A DNA stretch of 34,075 nucleotides. Origin: Streptomyces beijiangensis. GTDB taxonomy: Bacteria; Actinomycetota; Actinomycetes; Streptomycetales; Streptomycetaceae. The stretch is from NCBI RefSeq assembly GCF_017315755.1, contig NZ_JAFLRJ010000170.1, positions 1 to 34,075 on the forward strand. Reading direction: 5' to 3'. This document shows, piece after piece, positions 31,017 through 34,075 of the stretch. Position numbers and translations under genes: made by a program. The notes under the pieces were generated by a model that ran no database searches, was not told where the DNA came from, and saw only the letters and a program-made list of their open reading frames with translations. The stretch's first letter is position 1. Each line of letters opens with the position of its first letter.

Positions 31017-31535
31017 GTGGGAGATCTCGTCGCCGTACCGAAAGAAACGCGGAGTTCCCGGCCCGCCGCCAACGAATCCTCATCAGGGTTCGACGCGGTC
31101 GACCGGCAGCTCCTGGAGCTCGTCCAGACCGAGGGCCGCCTCAAACTGAGCGAGCTGGGCCGGCGTGTCCGGCTGAGCCCGGCCGCCGTCACCGAGCGGC
31201 TGCGCCGGCTGGAGACGAGTGGGGCGATCACCGGATACGGGGCGCGGGTGGATCCCCGGCGTCTCGGCTACGGGATCGAGGCATTCATCCGGGTCAATCC
31301 GCACGGCGGGTACAACCTCAAGCATCCCAGGACGCTGGAGCTGATGGAGCGTCCCGAGATCACCGAGGTGCACCACGTGGTCGGCGAGGACTGCTGGATC
31401 GTCAAGGTCGCCGTCGCCGACACGGTGCATCTGGAGGAGATCCTGGAGGAGGTGTCGGCGCTGGGGCGGACCACGACCTCGATCGTGCTGACGTCGCCGG
31501 TCAGACAGAAGCCGCTGCCACCGGTCATGCGCTGA
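31017..31535 (+). CDS. Lrp/AsnC-family transcriptional regulator
   Basis: A 172-aa regulator. The N-terminal winged HTH spans ~25-75 (DAVDRQLLELVQTEGRLKLSELGRRVRLSPAAVTERLRRLETSGAI). A RAM ligand/oligomerisation domain follows (HHVVGEDCWIVKVAVADTVHLEEILEEV), with the Gly-Asp of the effector pocket. GTG 31017 has AAGGGGG 5 nt upstream. It is probably an amino-acid-responsive local regulator of itself and the divergent epimerase. A strong terminator follows. Confidence 0.92.
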   Translation: MGDLVAVPKETRSSRPAANESSSGFDAVDRQLLELVQTEGRLKLSELGRRVRLSPAAVTERLRRLETSGAITGYGARVDPRRLGYGIEAFIRVNPHGGYNLKHPRTLELMERPEITEVHHVVGEDCWIVKVAVADTVHLEEILEEVSALGRTTTSIVLTSPVRQKPLPPVMR

Positions 31536-31547
31536 CCTCATACGGCA

Positions 31548-31587
31548 AAAGAATCCCCCGGACGAATTGACGTCCGGGGGATTCTTT
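31548..31587. terminator. Strong intrinsic terminator after the Lrp/AsnC gene
   Basis: A perfect 17-bp stem (31548-31564 and 31571-31587) with loop AATTGA, ending in TTCTTT on the plus strand and with an A-rich 5' arm. It is the best-formed intrinsic terminator in the window. Confidence 0.88.
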
Positions 31588-31597
31588 CGCGTATATT
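31567..31597 (+). promoter_or_regulatory. Putative helD promoter overlapping the terminator
   Basis: TATATT (31592-31597) is a strong -10. TTGACG (31567-31572), lying in the loop and first bases of the 3' arm of the terminator, is 19 nt upstream. The spacing is long but usable, and predicted transcription starts at about 31604-31607. Confidence 0.45.
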
Positions 31598-31641
31598 GGG
31601 CACTTCATGTCTTGCGCATGGGAAAGGCATGAAGAAGTCTT

Positions 31642-31671
31642 ATGTGTGCACTGTATCGCGTCAGGAGCTGA
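31642..31671 (+). CDS. Nine-codon leader ORF before helD (MCALYRVRS)
   Basis: ATG 31642 is preceded by GAAGAAG and opens MCALYRVRS, ending at TGA 31669-31671. That is one nucleotide before the TTG start of helD, and the ORF runs across helD's AGGAG site (31663-31667). Translation of the leader would control access to the helD ribosome site, so it may be a translational coupling or stalling peptide. It may also be chance in a short region. Confidence 0.35.
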   Translation: MCALYRVRS

Positions 31672-31672
31672 A

Positions 31673-33904
31673 TTGTCAACCGAGGAATTGCGGAATGAAC
31701 AGCAATACGTCTCACGGCTCTACGAGCGCCTGGACGGGATCCGCGCGCAGGCCGAGGCGGGGGTGGAGCGGTCGTTCGCGGCCGTCGGCAGCGGGCAGCA
31801 GGCCCGCGTGGAGAGGGATGTGATCGTCGCCGAGCGGTCCGGTCTGCTCGCCGCCCTGAATTCCGTGGAATCCGGTCTCTGTTTCGGCCGTATCGACCTC
31901 GTCGGCGGAATTCACCACCACATCGGACGTATCGGAATCAGGGAGTCCGACGCGGAGCGCACCCCGCTCGTCGTCGACTGGCGCGCGCCCGTCGCACGCT
32001 CCTTCTACCTCGCCACCGGGCATGCGCCCATGGGGCTGCGCCGCCGCCGGCACATCACCACATCCGGCCGTACGGTCACCGCGCTCCACGACGAGATCCT
32101 CGACCTCACGGACGCCGAGCGCACCGGTTACGAGGGCGCGGACGCCGACGCCGTGCTGCTCGCCGCGCTCGACTCCGCGCGCACCGGTCGCATGCACGAC
32201 ATCGTGCAGACGATCCAGGCCGACCAGGACCGCATCATCCGCGCACCCCACCAGGGCGTGCTCGTCGTCGAGGGCGGGCCCGGCACCGGCAAGACCGTGG
32301 TGGCGCTGCACCGGGCCGCGTACCTCCTCTACGCCCAGCGGGAGCTGCTGGCCCGGCGCGCCGTGCTGATCGTCGGCCCGAACCCGGCCTTCCTCGGCTA
32401 CATCGGCGACGTCCTGCCCTCGCTCGGCGAGACGGGCGTCCTCCTCGCGACCCCCGGCGAGCTGTTCCCGGGCGTCGTCGCGACGGGCACCGACACCCTG
32501 GAGGCCGCCGAGATCAAGGGCCGGCCGGAGATGGCCGACGTGCTCGCCGACTTCGTACGGGACCAGCAGCGCACCCCCGAACCCGGAGCGCCGATCGAGA
32601 TCGCGCACGACGACGGCGCGCTCGTACTGGACTGGACGATCGCCTACGAGGCACGGTCCAAGGCCAGGGACGCGAAGCTCCCGCACAATCTCGCGCGCCC
32701 GCACTTCGCGTTCCGGATCATCGACCTGCTGACCACCCAGCTGGGCGACAGGCTCGGCGCCGATCCGTACGGCGGCCCGAACTTCCTCGGCCCCGACGAC
32801 CTCGCCCTGCTCGGCAAGGGCATCGCGGCCAGCTCGGAAGTGCACGCGGCCATCGAGGAGTTGTGGCCCCACCTCACCCCCGAGCAGCTTCTCGAGGACT
32901 ATCTCGCCGACCCGGTGCACCTGCCCGAGACCGACATCGAAGCGATCCGGCGCAAGGGCGGCGAGTGGACCGTCGCCGACATTCCGCTTCTCGACGAGGC
33001 GGCCGAGCTTCTCGGCGACGACGACTCGGCGGCACGGGCCGCCGCCGAGGCCGCACGGCAGGAGCAGATCGACTTCGCGCAGGGGGTGCTCGACCTCTCG
33101 CACGGCTCGGAGTCGTACGAGTTCGAGGACGAGGAGTCCGAACTGCTGGCCGCGCACGACATCATCGACGCCGAAAGGATGGCCGAGCGCCACGAGGAGG
33201 CCGACCACCGCAGCGCCGCCGAGCGCGCGGCCGCCGACCGGAGCTGGGCCTTCGGCCACATCATCGTGGACGAGGCGCAGGAGCTCTCCGCGATGGCATG
33301 GCGGCTGCTGATGCGGCGCTGCCCCACCCGGTCGATGACACTGGTGGGCGACCCGGCCCAGACAGCCGAGCCGGGTGGCTGCGGCGCGTGGGACACGATC
33401 CTCGCGCCGTACGTCGAGGACCGCTACGAGCATGTCCGCCTCGGGGTCAACTACCGTACGCCGGTGGAGATCATGGACGTCGCGGCCGCGTTCCTGAGGA
33501 GCGAGGACCCGTCCTTCGAGCCGCCGAGCTCGATCCGTTCCACAGGTGTACGGCCCTGGGCGCGGCGCACCGACGACCTGCCCCGCGCGGTCGCCGAAGC
33601 GGTCGCGGCGGCAGCCACCGAGTCGGGCCACCTCGTGGTGATCGCCCCGGAGGAGCTGCACGGCGCACTGCTCACCGGACTCCCGGACGCAGGGCACGGC
33701 CGGGCTCCCGACCTGACCCGGCGCGTCGTCCTCCTCACGCCGCGCCAGGCCAAGGGCCTGGAGTTCGACACGGTGCTCGTCGTCGAGCCCGCGCGGTTCG
33801 CGGCGAGCGACCTGTACGTGGCCCTGACCCGTGCCACCCAGCGGCTCGGTGTTCTGCACACCGGTGAACTGCCGGACGGACTCGGGGGGTTCACACAGGC
33901 CTGA
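31673..33904 (+). CDS. helD: HelD/HelR-like UvrD-family helicase acting on RNA polymerase
   Basis: Superfamily-1 motor of the HelD type, which releases or recycles stalled RNA polymerase; actinobacterial relatives (HelR) can displace rifamycins. From the TTG start the protein has 743 aa. An N-terminal coiled coil (RNEQQYVSRLYERLDGIRAQAEAG) is expected to enter the polymerase secondary channel. Walker A is GPGTGKT (~202-208), Walker B and motif II are IIVDEAQELS, motif III is TLVGDPAQT, motif IV is VNYRTP, and motif VI is LYVALTRATQRLGVL. TTG 31673 has AGGAG at 5 nt. ATG 31607 is in frame and gives 22 more residues. Confidence 0.9.
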   Translation: MSTEELRNEQQYVSRLYERLDGIRAQAEAGVERSFAAVGSGQQARVERDVIVAERSGLLAALNSVESGLCFGRIDLVGGIHHHIGRIGIRESDAERTPLVVDWRAPVARSFYLATGHAPMGLRRRRHITTSGRTVTALHDEILDLTDAERTGYEGADADAVLLAALDSARTGRMHDIVQTIQADQDRIIRAPHQGVLVVEGGPGTGKTVVALHRAAYLLYAQRELLARRAVLIVGPNPAFLGYIGDVLPSLGETGVLLATPGELFPGVVATGTDTLEAAEIKGRPEMADVLADFVRDQQRTPEPGAPIEIAHDDGALVLDWTIAYEARSKARDAKLPHNLARPHFAFRIIDLLTTQLGDRLGADPYGGPNFLGPDDLALLGKGIAASSEVHAAIEELWPHLTPEQLLEDYLADPVHLPETDIEAIRRKGGEWTVADIPLLDEAAELLGDDDSAARAAAEAARQEQIDFAQGVLDLSHGSESYEFEDEESELLAAHDIIDAERMAERHEEADHRSAAERAAADRSWAFGHIIVDEAQELSAMAWRLLMRRCPTRSMTLVGDPAQTAEPGGCGAWDTILAPYVEDRYEHVRLGVNYRTPVEIMDVAAAFLRSEDPSFEPPSSIRSTGVRPWARRTDDLPRAVAEAVAAAATESGHLVVIAPEELHGALLTGLPDAGHGRAPDLTRRVVLLTPRQAKGLEFDTVLVVEPARFAASDLYVALTRATQRLGVLHTGELPDGLGGFTQA

Positions 33905-34075
33905 GCCAGATCGTCGACAGGGGCGGCAGGGTGAGCTGGATGCTCGACGGGCGGCCGTCGTGCGGGACCGACTCCGGTTTCAGGGGGTCGGGGTTGCGGA
34001 CGTCGCTGCCGCCGTAGCGCGACAGGTCGGTGTTGAGGACCTCCTGCCAGGCGGGGACGGCGCCGGGGACGCCCA
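33891..34075 (-). CDS. glgB: 1,4-alpha-glucan branching enzyme, C-terminus (5' partial)
   Basis: Only the last ~60 codons are in the window; the rest lies beyond the right edge. The reverse-strand frame reads VLNTDLSRYGGSDVRNP and ends LTLPPLSTIWLRPV with a TGA at 33893-33891. This is the usual C-terminal beta-domain of GlgB (E. coli ends LTLPPLATIWL). It adds alpha-1,6 branches in glycogen or GlgE-pathway glucan. In S. coelicolor a glgB next to a HelD-like gene heads the treS-pep2-glgE cluster, so that cluster may follow. It overlaps the helD stop by 14 bp. Confidence 0.85.
   Translation of the reverse strand, partial: GVPGAVPAWQEVLNTDLSRYGGSDVRNPDPLKPESVPHDGRPSSIQLTLPPLSTIWLRPV

Noticed and set aside
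31536..31672. Rifamycin-associated element upstream of helD
   Set aside because: I looked for the long inverted repeat known upstream of rifamycin-inducible genes. The only dyad is the Lrp/AsnC terminator, whose sequence does not resemble it.
1..34075. tRNA, rRNA, insertion sequences or integration sites
   Set aside because: No cloverleaf-like sequence, transposase or terminal repeats were recognised by reading. A tRNAscan or ISfinder run would be decisive.

Overview
The window is very GC-rich and densely coded. It has GTG and TTG starts, third-position GC bias, TANNNT -10 boxes and a gene complement typical of Streptomyces. The order pyk, ackA, pta, pfkA, then a sugar ABC operon, a dicarboxylate-type two-component pair with a symporter, a HelD-like helicase and finally the 3' end of glgB matches from memory the S. 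coelicolor SCO5423-SCO5440 neighbourhood. I could not run a comparison. No gene-free stretch exceeds 300 bases; the longest gap, 282 bp, lies between pta and pfkA.

Layout. 1-1608: two CUT1 sugar permeases (the first cut by the window edge). 1633-2070: GNAT acetyltransferase, ending at a strong bidirectional terminator. 2147-6941 (minus): pyruvate kinase, acetate kinase and phosphate acetyltransferase. 7224-8249: divergent 6-phosphofructokinase. Together these make a glycolysis and acetate-overflow block. 8325-10504: an HTH-less LysR-type sensor-domain protein divergent from a DUF5997 gene, then a quinone-oxidoreductase-like MDR enzyme. 10562-12209 (minus): NarL-type two-component pair divergent from a small secreted protein, with palindromes between them. 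13172-14290: an integral membrane protein carrying a rare TTA (bldA-type) codon. 14310-14990: an XRE-like regulator. 15072-18224 (minus): solute-binding lipoprotein and two permeases with no ATPase, preceded by a clear promoter and a LacI-like operator. 18333-20614 (minus): CitB/DcuS-type two-component system divergent from dctA (20740-22086).

22170-23585 (minus): a Clp_N protein with its own helix-turn-helix, behind a promoter built from two dyads, and a HAD phosphatase upstream. 23665-26583: a four-gene, end-to-end overlapping cassette (WXG100-like protein, WxG-bearing longer protein, unknown soluble protein, small membrane protein) that looks like an orphan type VII secretion substrate module. 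This is the least explained part of the window. 26561-27655: DUF4037 protein. 27740-30073: a TetR regulator and a 14-helix MFS exporter, divergent across an array of three near-identical 18-bp operators; the TetR stop codon lies in an 8-bp tandem repeat. 30045-30950 / 31017-31535: divergent NAD(P)-dependent epimerase and Lrp/AsnC regulator. 31673-33904: HelD-like RNA-polymerase-associated helicase with a 9-codon leader ORF. 33891 to the end: 3' end of glgB.

Recurring theme: several genes (GNAT, pyk, NarL-type kinase, Clp_N) have a -10-like box only 6-7 nt before the start codon and no Shine-Dalgarno. This suggests leaderless transcripts.
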